DNA of 16,540 bases from an uncultured Elusimicrobium sp. (GTDB lineage: Bacteria; Elusimicrobiota; Elusimicrobia; Elusimicrobiales; Elusimicrobiaceae): positions 1 through 16,540 of the forward strand of contig CALAFB010000012.1 in the NCBI GenBank assembly GCA_937891135.1, read 5' to 3'. Every line of letters begins with the position of its first letter. Positions within the stretch are counted from its first letter, which is position 1. The notes under the pieces are model-generated. The model searched no databases and had not been told where the DNA came from. It saw only the letters and a program-made list of their open reading frames with translations. The position numbers and the translations under genes were made by a program. Shown here piece by piece: positions 1 to 7,509 of this stretch.

Positions 1-1
1 T

Positions 2-661
2 AATCAAATTAATTCATCAAGGCAAATGCAGTTGAATAATTCTTCTTCATATATAAATCCCCTCACTCAAAGAAATAATTATTACCTAAATCAAAACAGA
101 ACTTTAAATCCTTCAAGTCCAAGAAATAATAGTAATATATTCCCAATCAAAGAAGATATAGAATCAAATTTATCTTCAGCAAATTTAAATTATATAAATA
201 TTCCCAAATTACCAAATGAAATAGTTAATAATTTATTAGAAGTAGTTAAAGGAACTTTTGTTAATCCAGTTGAAACTGTAAAAGCATATGCTACAGAAGC
301 AAACTTTGTATTAGCGATTATTTTAATGGCTATATGTGCTGCCTCTGCTGGAATATATTTCTATGTATTTGTAGATGAATTTATGAATGCAGTTACAGGA
401 TTATTAGGTGGATTTGGTTCACTTATGTCAATTGGAAGTGGTCTAGAAGTACCATTTGGTGATGTATTTATAAGAATTTTCTTATATATTGCAGTATATT
501 TAGTAGTGGTATCAGCTATGTTACTATTAATGAATAAAGTAGTATTTAAGGAAGAATCTAATTTTAAAGAAATGATTTCAGTAGTTGGAATAACTTCAGT
601 TGGAATGACATGTGCATTCTTAGTTGGAGCTATTGGATTTAAATTAAAATTTATTTTATAA
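2..661 (+). CDS. Partial gene: AT-rich membrane protein with Asn/Ser-rich N-terminal tail
   Basis: The reading frame is open from the window edge. The first ATG is at 26 but has no ribosome binding site (it is preceded by ggcaa), so I treat this as the 3' part of a longer gene. Numbering from that ATG, residues 1-65 are low-complexity and rich in Asn, Ser, Tyr and Pro. Three or four hydrophobic segments follow (about 93-115, 120-140, 150-170 and 188-208). The layout, a soluble tail and then a cluster of helices, recalls Yip1-like or zinc-ribbon membrane proteins of AT-rich Firmicutes/Mollicutes, with any zinc ribbon lying upstream of the window. That is inference; I recognise no specific family. 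Codons are almost all A/T-ending, in sharp contrast to the genes from about 760 onward. It is not a recognisable phage gene although it sits where a capsid gene would be expected. Confidence 0.6.
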   Translation, partial: NQINSSRQMQLNNSSSYINPLTQRNNYYLNQNRTLNPSSPRNNSNIFPIKEDIESNLSSANLNYINIPKLPNEIVNNLLEVVKGTFVNPVETVKAYATEANFVLAIILMAICAASAGIYFYVFVDEFMNAVTGLLGGFGSLMSIGSGLEVPFGDVFIRIFLYIAVYLVVVSAMLLLMNKVVFKEESNFKEMISVVGITSVGMTCAFLVGAIGFKLKFIL

Positions 662-707
662 ATAAAAAATATTTATAAAATAATACTTTTTAAAAAAGGA
701 GATAAAT

Positions 708-1295
708 ATGTATTCATCTACAAGTATTTGTAATATGGCATTAGGTTATTTGGGACAAGCACCTATTTCATCTCTCAAGCAAGATAATGAACGGGCACGT
801 TGGTTACAGCTTTTTTATGAGCCGGTACGCGATGAAGTATTACGTACGCATAATTGGGCTTTTGCTGCTATTGAAAAACCCTTAATCCGGTTGGCTCATG
901 TGCCTGTTTGTCCGGGTCATTTTTACTACAAATACCCGGCTGATGCGTTGTTTGTCCGCCGTATTTCGGCTCCCAATCAACTGCAGTATCCCTTGCCGTT
1001 TACGGAACAGTATGATACGGCCCAACACCAGCGGATACTGATTGTAGGGGTTGCAGAGGCATGGGTGTATTATACACGCCGAATAACGGATGAAACCCAG
1101 TTTGATGCTGCTTTTGCCAAAACATTTGCTTTGGCTTTGGCGAGTGATGCGGCGTTGGCGTTAACCGGAGATGTAACTTTGGCGACCCGTTTGCAACAAC
1201 AATATGCCTTGTATTTGGAAGAAGCCCGCCGGGCCAATATGGCAGAAAATTTAGCTGTATTGCCGCAAACGGACGGATTTAGTGAGGTGCGTTAG
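708..1295 (+). CDS. Podovirus tail tubular protein A-like (gp11-type) head-tail connector
   Basis: This 195-residue protein begins with a pattern typical of the T7 gp11 / tail tubular protein A family and its many podoviral relatives: a short helix with NMALGYLGQAPI, then LFYEPVRDEVLRTHNWAFA (residues 9-54). Family members form the ring or gatekeeper between the portal and the tail nozzle. The length fits (T7 gp11 is about 196 residues). The start is fixed by a strong AAGGAG a few bases upstream. It is the first gene of the late operon seen here; the gp12-like gene starts one base after its stop codon, so the two are translationally linked. The first 25 codons are more A/T-rich than the rest, but the family match begins at Met1, so the protein does not look fused or truncated. 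Confidence 0.75.
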   Translation: MYSSTSICNMALGYLGQAPISSLKQDNERARWLQLFYEPVRDEVLRTHNWAFAAIEKPLIRLAHVPVCPGHFYYKYPADALFVRRISAPNQLQYPLPFTEQYDTAQHQRILIVGVAEAWVYYTRRITDETQFDAAFAKTFALALASDAALALTGDVTLATRLQQQYALYLEEARRANMAENLAVLPQTDGFSEVR

Positions 1296-1296
1296 T

Positions 1297-3885
1297 ATGG
1301 TTTCCTCTTATTTACAACCTTCTTTTGCCGGGGGGGAGATTAGTCCCTCTCTCCAAGCTCGTACGGATGTGGCCGCGTATCATACCTGGCTACATACAGC
1401 ACACAATATGATTATCCACCCTCAGGGTGGTATTTCCAACCGGCCAGGTACCTGGTATATGGCTACGGCTAAATCTACCGAAGCGCCTTGCCGGTTAATT
1501 CCGTTTTCCGTCAGTACGGATGAATCCTATGTGCTTGAAATGGGGGCCTGTTATCTTCGTTTTCACACACCGGGTGGCCCGGTATTGGACGGGCAAGGGG
1601 TTGTTTTGGAACTGGCGACCCCCTATGCGCAAGAAGATTTGGCTCAGGTGCAATATGCCCAGTACCAATCTGAATTATATTTAGCGCATCACAAGTATCC
1701 GCTTTATAAGTTGACCCGTGTGGCCCGCGGCGTGTTTTCATTGGCTCAAGTTACGCTCAAGGGAGGGCCCTTTCAGCCTCTGAATACGGATGAATCGCGC
1801 CAACTGCGTGTTTATCCGCAAACCCAAACATTGGAAAGTACAGGCGTGGCGGCCCGTTTAACCTTGGAGCCGGTCAATTATTCCCAATGGATGGTGTGGG
1901 GGTATTTTGACGGAGTCCGTTTTTACATGAGTGAAAACTTTGGGTTGAATATTCCGGCTCTTGTGAGTGCCTTCAATACAGCCTATGGTTCCCAGGGGCT
2001 TACGGCGTATGATTTAGGCAGTATGATCCGCATTGAGTCATCGGCTGAAGACGGAGGAGATTGGAACGGAAAATTATTTTCCATTGAGTACCACCAGGGG
2101 TTTATAGATCCGCCGCAAGCTGTATTCTCCCAAGCATTAAGCGGCGGGGAAAATGCCGGCGTATCTACAGAAGTACAAACAGGCAACTATGTGTTAGAAA
2201 GTAATGCAGCCTATTTTACACCAGAACATGTAGGTGGGTTGTTTAGTTTAACCCACCAGGTAGATGCCCAATTCCAAAGCGGTAGTTTGGGGTATGAAAG
2301 TACGTCTAATACAGTTTCGTGCGGTGGAGGGTGGACGTTGCGTACTAGCGGTACGTGGACGGGGCAACTTGTTATAGAAATGTCGCGTGATTTGGGCGGC
2401 ACATGGCAAACTTATAAAATCTTGACCCGGGCAGACGGAGAGGATAATTTTTACCTCGTTGGGAATACGGACGAACCGGAACATATGTACCAAGTGCGCG
2501 TGCGTTCCGTCCAAATTACTGGGGAAGCTGGATATGAACTTACCTCCGAGGCATTTAGCCAGCGTGGGATTGTAAAAGTAACCGGATATGTATCATCCAC
2601 CCAACTCATTACCTCGTGTGAACAGGCTTTTGGAGCGCAGGATTGGACCTTTCGCTGGGCAGCCGGTTCCTTTAGCCCGGCAGCGGGATATCCGTCATGC
2701 GTATTTTTCTACCGGGATCGTTTGGGCCTGGCAGCTACTTTATCAGAACCGCAAACATTATGGTTTTCCAAAAGTGGTAATTTTACAGATTTTGGTCGTG
2801 CCCGGGATACTTTATTAGATACAGATGCCTTGTCTATTTGCCTTGCCGGGCAACAATTAAATGCCATACAAGCGGTGGTGGTTTCTAACCGTTTGCTTAT
2901 TTTTACAACGGGGAGTGAATGGACGCTTACCTGTAATGGTTCCTTTACGTTGGACCATGTGCAACTGGAGCAGCAAAGCCAACGTGGGGCGTATGCTACG
3001 CTTCCGGTAATGATTGGCGGGCGTGCATTATTTGTGCAAGCCCGGGGAAGTGTGCTGCGCGATTTTTATTATGATTATTCCCAAGCCGCTTATATTGGGG
3101 ATGACCTAACTTGGCAGGCCAAACATTTATTTGCCGGGCGGAAAGTAGTGGAAATGGCTTACCAGCAGGAACCGGACTCTGTGTTATGGTGTAGGTTGGA
3201 TGATGGCAGTATCCGTTCACTAACGTATATGCCGGAGCAAGGCTTACTGGCCTGGACGCATCATACCACGCAGGGTACGGCTTGTAGTATTTGCAGTATT
3301 GCACAGGAAGGGAAAGACCAAATTTGGTGGGTGGTGCTTCGTAAGGGAAAATATCTAATTGAGCGGTTTTGTTCCCGTGCGGAACCGACAGCGGATTTAC
3401 CCGGCTGTTTTCTGGATGCTTCGGTGTCTTATACATTTTCACAACCTCAACAAGAACTGACGGGCCTTACTCATTTGGAAGGACAGGAAGTAGTTATATT
3501 GGCCGATGGAAATGTGGTATCTGCACAAATCGTTACGAGTGGCAAGGTAAATCTTCCGCTCGCTGCTACGCACATATACGTGGGGCTTGCGTATCCGGCA
3601 GAGCTGGTTACACTCCCTGTTCCGCGCGGGATTAAAAAACAACGGCTGGTATCGGTGGAAATACGTCTTTTAAATAGCCGCGGCGGTAAAATTGGTACGC
3701 AAACAGGGGCTCTTACAGAACTGTGCCAGCGTACAGATGAACCTTATCAGGCTCCTGTTCGTTTACAAAGCGGGCCGGTGCATATCTCGTTGACGGATTT
3801 TCACCAAACAGCATCCGGCGTACGTATCGTACAGGATGTCCCGTTACCGCTTACAGTACTAGCGGTACATACTCAATTTTCATAA
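1297..3885 (+). CDS. Podovirus tail nozzle / tail tubular protein B-like (gp12-type)
   Basis: This is a large (862-residue) structural protein. Its start carries the signature FAGGEISPSLQARTD followed by HNMIIHPQGGISNRPGT (residues about 10-53), widespread in proteins encoded next to tail tubular protein A in short-tailed phages, where they form the tail nozzle. Its length is close to T7 gp12 (794 residues). The body is beta-rich with many aromatic and Gly residues, as expected of a beta-propeller nozzle. I chose ATG 1297 rather than the in-frame GTG at 1282: AGTGAGGTG at 1281-1289 sits at good spacing to 1297, and 1282 would lie inside the upstream gene. The spacing to the upstream stop is one base and the downstream gap is 23 bases, so all are probably one transcript. 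Confidence 0.7.
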   Translation: MVSSYLQPSFAGGEISPSLQARTDVAAYHTWLHTAHNMIIHPQGGISNRPGTWYMATAKSTEAPCRLIPFSVSTDESYVLEMGACYLRFHTPGGPVLDGQGVVLELATPYAQEDLAQVQYAQYQSELYLAHHKYPLYKLTRVARGVFSLAQVTLKGGPFQPLNTDESRQLRVYPQTQTLESTGVAARLTLEPVNYSQWMVWGYFDGVRFYMSENFGLNIPALVSAFNTAYGSQGLTAYDLGSMIRIESSAEDGGDWNGKLFSIEYHQGFIDPPQAVFSQALSGGENAGVSTEVQTGNYVLESNAAYFTPEHVGGLFSLTHQVDAQFQSGSLGYESTSNTVSCGGGWTLRTSGTWTGQLVIEMSRDLGGTWQTYKILTRADGEDNFYLVGNTDEPEHMYQVRVRSVQITGEAGYELTSEAFSQRGIVKVTGYVSSTQLITSCEQAFGAQDWTFRWAAGSFSPAAGYPSCVFFYRDRLGLAATLSEPQTLWFSKSGNFTDFGRARDTLLDTDALSICLAGQQLNAIQAVVVSNRLLIFTTGSEWTLTCNGSFTLDHVQLEQQSQRGAYATLPVMIGGRALFVQARGSVLRDFYYDYSQAAYIGDDLTWQAKHLFAGRKVVEMAYQQEPDSVLWCRLDDGSIRSLTYMPEQGLLAWTHHTTQGTACSICSIAQEGKDQIWWVVLRKGKYLIERFCSRAEPTADLPGCFLDASVSYTFSQPQQELTGLTHLEGQEVVILADGNVVSAQIVTSGKVNLPLAATHIYVGLAYPAELVTLPVPRGIKKQRLVSVEIRLLNSRGGKIGTQTGALTELCQRTDEPYQAPVRLQSGPVHISLTDFHQTASGVRIVQDVPLPLTVLAVHTQFS

Positions 3886-3908
3886 CACTATATACAAAGG
3901 AGAAACGT

Positions 3909-4385
3909 ATGATTCAAATTGCAACCACGCTTGCTTCGTCTTGGGCTGCGGCTCGTAGTAAGCAGCGTTCCCAAAAAGAGAAGTATCAAACCTTGGCAGA
4001 ACAAGCCCAGCAAGCGGAACAAAATGCCCGTACACGCTATGAAAATAACACGGTTTATTTGTTCCGTTCTTCGGCGGAGAAAACACGCCAGGCGTATGAA
4101 AATGCCCGAGCCCAATTAGCCGCTCGGCAAGCCCAATGGGCTGCTCACGGGATAACCGGGCAGTCGGCTAGTGCAGCAGAGCAGACGTTGCATATGCAAA
4201 CCGATGTCCACCGACAAGCCGCCCAGGAGCAACAACAGTTGCAAGTGGCTGCCGCCCAGGAAGAAAAAAACTATCAGACGGTTTTACAAAAATTACGGGC
4301 CGCTGCTTCTTCTTATCGCCGGGCTGCACGTCACAAATCCCGTTGGGGTTCTTTTACAGAAGCCCTACGCACTTTATTTAATTAA
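3909..4385 (+). CDS. Small coiled-coil phage virion protein (possible internal/ejection protein)
   Basis: This 158-residue protein is rich in Ala, Gln, Glu and Arg and is almost entirely predicted helix. Residues 13-60 and 64-135 read as long amphipathic helices, with a basic tail (RRAARHKSRWG). No catalytic motif is visible. Its place between the nozzle gene and the tail fibre is where T7-like phages encode internal core proteins, and the composition resembles T7 gp14-type proteins (Ala/Gln-rich helices), so a role in DNA ejection or as a virion core component is plausible but unproven. The start is set by AGGAG about eight bases upstream; the same AGGAGAAACGT motif precedes the next gene. 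The large gp15/gp16-type ejection proteins are not found beside it. Confidence 0.55.
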   Translation: MIQIATTLASSWAAARSKQRSQKEKYQTLAEQAQQAEQNARTRYENNTVYLFRSSAEKTRQAYENARAQLAARQAQWAAHGITGQSASAAEQTLHMQTDVHRQAAQEQQQLQVAAAQEEKNYQTVLQKLRAAASSYRRAARHKSRWGSFTEALRTLFN

Positions 4386-4397
4386 CAGGAGAAACGT

Positions 4398-5534
4398 ATG
4401 ACATTATCTACCCAAATCTGTAAACATATTTATGAAACGGACGGACAGACCCGTACCTGGGAATTGGATTTCCCTATTTTATCGGCAGAGCATTTGCAGG
4501 TATTTGTGCGGGATGCCGCGGGAGTTGAAACGCTTATTACGGGCGGTTATGAAGTAAATATTCAACAAGGAACGGTCATTTATCCTACTGTGGCGAGTGG
4601 GGTGGCTCCGTTAGCAGCCGGACAGTTTCTTACGCTTTTGCGGGTTACACCGCCAACGCAAACTATGCACTTGACCCAACAAGGGGTACTGGATGCGGAA
4701 GAACTGGAACACGGGTATGATAAGTTGACCATGCACGTGCAAGAGTTGGCCGAGCAAACCGAGCGTTGTATTAAATATACACCGTCTTCCGGTAAAACCG
4801 GGGCTGATGCGGAGTCGTTTTTAGCGGAATGGAAACAAACCCAAACGGCTGCGTTAAATACTGCTCTTGCCAGCGTGGCCCAAACGGAAACTTCTTTACA
4901 GGCGGCCCTGTCTACGGAAGAAACCACACGTGCGCAGGCGGATTTGTCCTTGAGCCAACAATTGCAGACCTTATCCGGGCTGGTGTCCCAACGAGCGAGT
5001 GAAATCATTGCCGAAGAAACAGCCCGGCAAAGTGCGGATACATCTTTGCAAACCTCTCTGACCCAAGAAGCTTCAGCCCGTATTGCTGCGGATCAGGCTT
5101 TATCGGACCGGATTGATGCATTGAATTTTATCCAGTTTGTAACGGTCTTGCCTGCCAGCGGTAATTCAAAATATATTTATGCTGTACCGCAAGATGAAAC
5201 GGACTTGGATGACTATCCGATAATTGTGTTGTATATATGGAATACTACATCAAGTACGTGGAATGCTGTCGGTGCGTTTAGCACTAATTTGGAGCCGGCT
5301 TCTTTGCTTACTAAATCCGAAGCGGCCAGCACCTATCTTTCCCAGACGGATGCAACCAGTACCTATCTGCCACTTAGCCAAAAGGCTGCCGCAGGAGGGG
5401 TGGCATCCTTAGATACCTATGGTAAAATAACGGCCGGACAAATTCCGTACGCTACCTCTAGTAGTGTAGGTGGCATTAAACAATCCTTTGATGTTTCCAC
5501 AGGTACGTGGACGGTTATTACCGAGGATTTATAA
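4398..5534 (+). CDS. Tail fibre with T7 gp17-type N-terminal virion-attachment domain
   Basis: The protein has 378 residues. Residues 1-125 follow the T7 tail-fibre N-terminal domain pattern: a short strand ending TRTWELDFPIL, VFVRDAAGVE, a GGYEV strand, TLLRVTPP, then a helix DAEELEHGYDKLTMHVQELAEQ. This part docks the fibre to the tail. Residues about 138-245 form a long Ala/Gln/Thr coiled-coil shaft with near-repeats of TxxxLQxxLSxE. Residues about 310-345 contain repeats of the S(A/T)STYL type, common in phage fibre stalks, and the end (SVGGIKQSFDV) resembles the short terminal motifs of fibre proteins. It is much shorter than T7 gp17 (553 residues) and has no receptor-binding domain of its own; the lectin-like protein encoded next may supply that. 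RBS AGGAG is upstream of ATG 4398. Confidence 0.65.
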   Translation: MTLSTQICKHIYETDGQTRTWELDFPILSAEHLQVFVRDAAGVETLITGGYEVNIQQGTVIYPTVASGVAPLAAGQFLTLLRVTPPTQTMHLTQQGVLDAEELEHGYDKLTMHVQELAEQTERCIKYTPSSGKTGADAESFLAEWKQTQTAALNTALASVAQTETSLQAALSTEETTRAQADLSLSQQLQTLSGLVSQRASEIIAEETARQSADTSLQTSLTQEASARIAADQALSDRIDALNFIQFVTVLPASGNSKYIYAVPQDETDLDDYPIIVLYIWNTTSSTWNAVGAFSTNLEPASLLTKSEAASTYLSQTDATSTYLPLSQKAAAGGVASLDTYGKITAGQIPYATSSSVGGIKQSFDVSTGTWTVITEDL

Positions 5535-5560
5535 AAGAAGGGAATTGCAGAAGGTAGAGC

Positions 5561-5620
5561 CTGACCTACACACCCGAAAGCATTATGTTTCGTTAAGGTA
5601 GGTTCAGCCCTATACAGGGC
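5561..5620 (+). ncRNA. Candidate structured RNA between tail-fibre and lectin genes
   Basis: The 135-base gap between two late genes (5535-5669) is unusually long for this operon and contains no reading frame. CTGACCTAC (5561-5569) pairs with GTAGGTTCAG (5598-5607), nine pairs with one bulged T. Inside it CGAAA (5575-5579) pairs with TTTCG (5588-5592). Immediately after, GCCCT (5607-5611) pairs with AGGGC (5616-5620), sharing one base with the first stem, so the two may compete. No U-tract follows, so it is not an ordinary terminator. It could be an RNA-processing or translation-control element for the 5670 gene, or a scar of recombination between fibre genes. I recognise no known RNA family. 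Confidence 0.35.
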
Positions 5621-5669
5621 TTATCAGGTTTTACTGGCAAAAACAAACTAAAAATAACAGGAGTATTTT

Positions 5670-6305
5670 ATGGCAATTTATCATAACACATGTAATGGCC
5701 CTATAGAAGTAACGAAACACCAGTTAATGGGGCCGCATGGATATTGGTTGGTGGGTTCTCCTTCCATAACGGACGGGGTAGCCAGCGGGTTTAGTACTAG
5801 TAATTACCTGGCAGTTTCCCCGTTTGATACCACGAAACCCTGGGAATTAGGTATCAAATTTAATGCTACGAATGCAAATAGTATTTTGGGGACTCTTAGT
5901 AACTCGCGCAGTTTGATTATTCGGTACAATACGGGAAACCAAATTTTTGTTTTTCTATCCTCTGCAAATGCTGCTTGGGATATTGCTAACGGCGCAAGTA
6001 TTCCTGCCTTTTTAAATACAGCGTATTGGCTCAAGATACAATATACGGGAACTGACTATATACTTAGTTACAGTATAGACGGACAAAATTATACAGTAGC
6101 CCAGCATATATCCAGTAATTTGGCAATAGATACTTTTACTCAATTATGTTTAGGATATGCTCCTCACATAGGCGGCAAATTGGTAGGTTCTATAGACTTA
6201 AACGAAACGTATATTAAAGTGAACGGCAAACTATGGTTTTGGCAACCGCGTGAAACTGAAAAGATAGTGTTAAATAATACACTCGTGTGGGAGAAAACAC
6301 AATGA
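5670..6305 (+). CDS. Phage tail protein with concanavalin/LamG-like fold (probable receptor-binding)
   Basis: This 211-residue protein is rich in beta strands and aromatic residues. It reads as a jelly-roll: WELGIKFNATN, then LIIRYNTGNQIFVFLSS, then WLKIQYTGTDYILSYSIDGQNY, and finally GSIDLNETYIKVNGKLWF (residues about 172-190). The last motif recurs in phage tail proteins with concanavalin-like folds, where it ends the lectin sandwich. It probably binds a cell-surface receptor as a partner or tip of the preceding fibre. The start is set by AGGAG upstream of ATG 5670. The stop overlaps the next start (ATGA at 6302-6305). Codons are somewhat more A/T-rich than those of the nozzle gene, as often seen in fast-evolving receptor-binding genes. 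Confidence 0.6.
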   Translation: MAIYHNTCNGPIEVTKHQLMGPHGYWLVGSPSITDGVASGFSTSNYLAVSPFDTTKPWELGIKFNATNANSILGTLSNSRSLIIRYNTGNQIFVFLSSANAAWDIANGASIPAFLNTAYWLKIQYTGTDYILSYSIDGQNYTVAQHISSNLAIDTFTQLCLGYAPHIGGKLVGSIDLNETYIKVNGKLWFWQPRETEKIVLNNTLVWEKTQ

Positions 6306-6499
6306 TTTTAGACTTAGAAACGGTATGGAAAATCCTGGGCATAGTTTTTGCCTGTGGCATGGTATGGGGGGAACTTAAGGCCATACGTAAAGATATTGCC
6401 CGGTTGGAGCAAAAGCAAGACAAATACAATAACTTGCAAGAGCGCACACGGGTACTGGAAGTGAAAATAGAAAATCATTTAAACCAGGGGGAAAAATGA
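6302..6499 (+). CDS. Small TM plus coiled-coil phage protein (lysis cassette, holin-like)
   Basis: The protein has 65 residues. An N-terminal hydrophobic segment (about 7-24, WKILGIVFACGMVWGEL) is followed by a charged amphipathic helix (about 26-62) with heptad-like Leu/Ile spacing. ATG 6302 is preferred to the ATG at 6287 because it gives the ATGA overlap with the upstream stop and has GGGAGA at 6288-6293. The gene overlaps the endolysin gene by another ATGA (6496-6499). Position just before the endolysin and the single TM segment suggest a holin or holin-associated role; one-TM, coiled-coil proteins are also found as lysis accessories. I cannot assign a family. Confidence 0.5.
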   Translation: MILDLETVWKILGIVFACGMVWGELKAIRKDIARLEQKQDKYNNLQERTRVLEVKIENHLNQGEK

Positions 6500-6924
6500 A
6501 GTTAACACCACATTTTACGTTAGCAGAACTGGCGGGCACTTCGGTACTGAAGTATCAACGCAAAAACCTGGTCGAGGCCGAAAAGCAACCAGGCAAACTG
6601 TATATGTTAGCAGGATTTGCCGAGCGCGTGCGGGAGATTGTGGGTTATCCGCTCATCGTAACGTCGGGTTTTCGGTGCGTTTCGCTTAATAATTACCTGG
6701 GGGGTGCGTTAGTAAGCCAACATTTATTGGGCGAGGCAATAGACATTATTTGTAATCAGCTTAGCGTATGGGAGATGTATGAAAAAATAAAAACGAGTGA
6801 TTTGAAATATGAGCAACTGATACTAGAAACTAACAAAGTAGGTCGTGAGTGGTTACATGTCAGCCTTGGTTCAAGGAGACAACGGCTTATGTATAAAGAC
6901 GGGAAATATACTTATTTAGATTGA
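6496..6924 (+). CDS. Endolysin, M15-type zinc D,D-/L,D-peptidase
   Basis: This 142-residue peptidoglycan peptidase belongs to the M15_3 family. The zinc site is complete: TSGFR (56-60), SQHLLGEAIDI with His76 and Asp83, and WLHVSL with His121. The N-terminal FTLAEL and the pattern P-x-x-V-TSGFR are typical of phage enzymes of this size that cleave peptide stems of the cell wall at the end of infection. There is no signal peptide, so release from the cytoplasm should depend on a holin, for which the flanking small membrane proteins are candidates. It starts within the upstream stop (ATGA) and is followed 18 bases later by another small gene with an AGGAG site. Confidence 0.85.
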   Translation: MKLTPHFTLAELAGTSVLKYQRKNLVEAEKQPGKLYMLAGFAERVREIVGYPLIVTSGFRCVSLNNYLGGALVSQHLLGEAIDIICNQLSVWEMYEKIKTSDLKYEQLILETNKVGREWLHVSLGSRRQRLMYKDGKYTYLD

Positions 6925-6942
6925 TGAAAAGGAGAAGAAAGT

Positions 6943-7122
6943 ATGGAATGGATACAAAATAACTGGCAAGACATCTTAACTATGATCGGTGGAGTAGTAA
7001 CGGTATGTTCTATTATCGTAAAACTGACGCCTACACAAAAAGATGATGACGCATTAGCCAAAGTGATTAAAGTGTTGGCGGCCTTGTCATTATTCAACCC
7101 GGACGGGAAAATGGTGAAATAA
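6943..7122 (+). CDS. Small phage transmembrane protein (holin candidate), 59 residues
   Basis: This short frame reads MEWIQNNWQDILTMIGGV through to GKMVK. It has a strong site AAGGAG at 6929-6934 upstream of ATG 6943, and its stop shares one base with the next start (TAATG). A hydrophobic stretch at about 11-28 is followed by LTPTQKDDD and a second mild helix. Proteins of this pattern (N-terminal W, one TM segment, then TPTxKDD) are common in tailed-phage lysis regions and usually annotated as hypothetical; I suggest a holin or anti-holin by position. The protein is too short for standard ORF cut-offs, but spacing, codon use and operon placement support it. Confidence 0.6.
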   Translation: MEWIQNNWQDILTMIGGVVTVCSIIVKLTPTQKDDDALAKVIKVLAALSLFNPDGKMVK

Positions 7123-7355
7123 TGGAGTGGGTATATCTGGTTATTGTGTTGTGTTTAGGGTCTTTGCTGTCTACTGTGATATGGTTAGCCGGTAAAAACG
7201 GTAGGAAATTGGCACAGTTAGAGGCCCTAAAGGCCGAGATTAAAAAGCAAGCTAAGGAGCAAGAACGTGCACAGAAAATTAGAGATCATGTGTATCATCT
7301 GTCTACTGGCGACATTAGGTGCCGGTTGCACGACGTGGCAAACCAGCAACACTAG
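7122..7355 (+). CDS. Rz-like inner-membrane spanin
   Basis: The protein has 77 residues: an N-terminal signal-anchor (about 3-23, WVYLVIVLCLGSLLSTVIWLA) followed by a long charged coiled coil (about 28-60) and a short tail. This is the i-spanin architecture, which spans the periplasm and pairs with an outer-membrane lipoprotein to fuse the two membranes in the last step of lysis. The assignment is supported by the second gene nested in its 3' half in another frame, which encodes a lipoprotein. Translation starts on the last base of the upstream stop. It is shorter than lambda Rz (153 residues), but small i-spanins are common. Confidence 0.65.
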   Translation: MEWVYLVIVLCLGSLLSTVIWLAGKNGRKLAQLEALKAEIKKQAKEQERAQKIRDHVYHLSTGDIRCRLHDVANQQH

Positions 7356-7464
7356 TGCATGTACGGTGTTGTTTGACTACGCAGATGAGGGGGTAAATGA
7401 TCAAAATGCACGTGCATTACTCCTTCATTACTGTCTGTGTAAGGATGAAAAAATGTGTCAATAA
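7267..7464 (+). CDS. Rz1-like outer-membrane spanin lipoprotein, nested out of frame
   Basis: This 65-residue frame starts at GTG 7267 inside the i-spanin gene (+1 frame, 89 bases shared) and runs beyond it. AAGGAG at 7254-7259 lies seven bases before the GTG, which decides the start. Residues 2-21 form a lipoprotein signal: HRK, a hydrophobic core, then LGAGC with Cys21 as the probable lipidated residue. The lipobox is slightly atypical (Gly at -3). The mature part is short and has four further Cys. The Rz/Rz1 family is known for exactly this nested arrangement. Its presence implies the phage host has an outer membrane, consistent with Elusimicrobiota. Not Pro-rich, unlike lambda Rz1. Confidence 0.65.
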   Translation: MHRKLEIMCIICLLATLGAGCTTWQTSNTSACTVLFDYADEGVNDQNARALLLHYCLCKDEKMCQ

Positions 7465-7469
7465 AAAAA

Positions 7470-7488
7470 CCCCGGCAAAATGCCGGGG
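7470..7488 (-). terminator. Rho-independent terminator of the 7510-7950 pilin gene
   Basis: CCCCGGCA and TGCCGGGG form an eight-pair stem with an AAA loop. On the - strand it is followed by seven T (7463-7469), a good U-tract, so it mainly ends the pilin transcript. On the + strand no U-run follows, so termination of the phage operon here would be weaker. Confidence 0.8.
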
Positions 7489-7509
7489 TTAAGTCAATGT
7501 TTCTAATGT

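Noticed and set aside
2996..3442. 148-residue frame on the - strand inside the nozzle gene
   Set aside because: It is the shadow of a well-supported gene, lacks an RBS and has an unnatural composition.
4398..6305. Diversity-generating retroelement near the tail fibre and lectin genes
   Set aside because: No reverse transcriptase, no template repeat and no adenine-biased variable repeat are present in the window.
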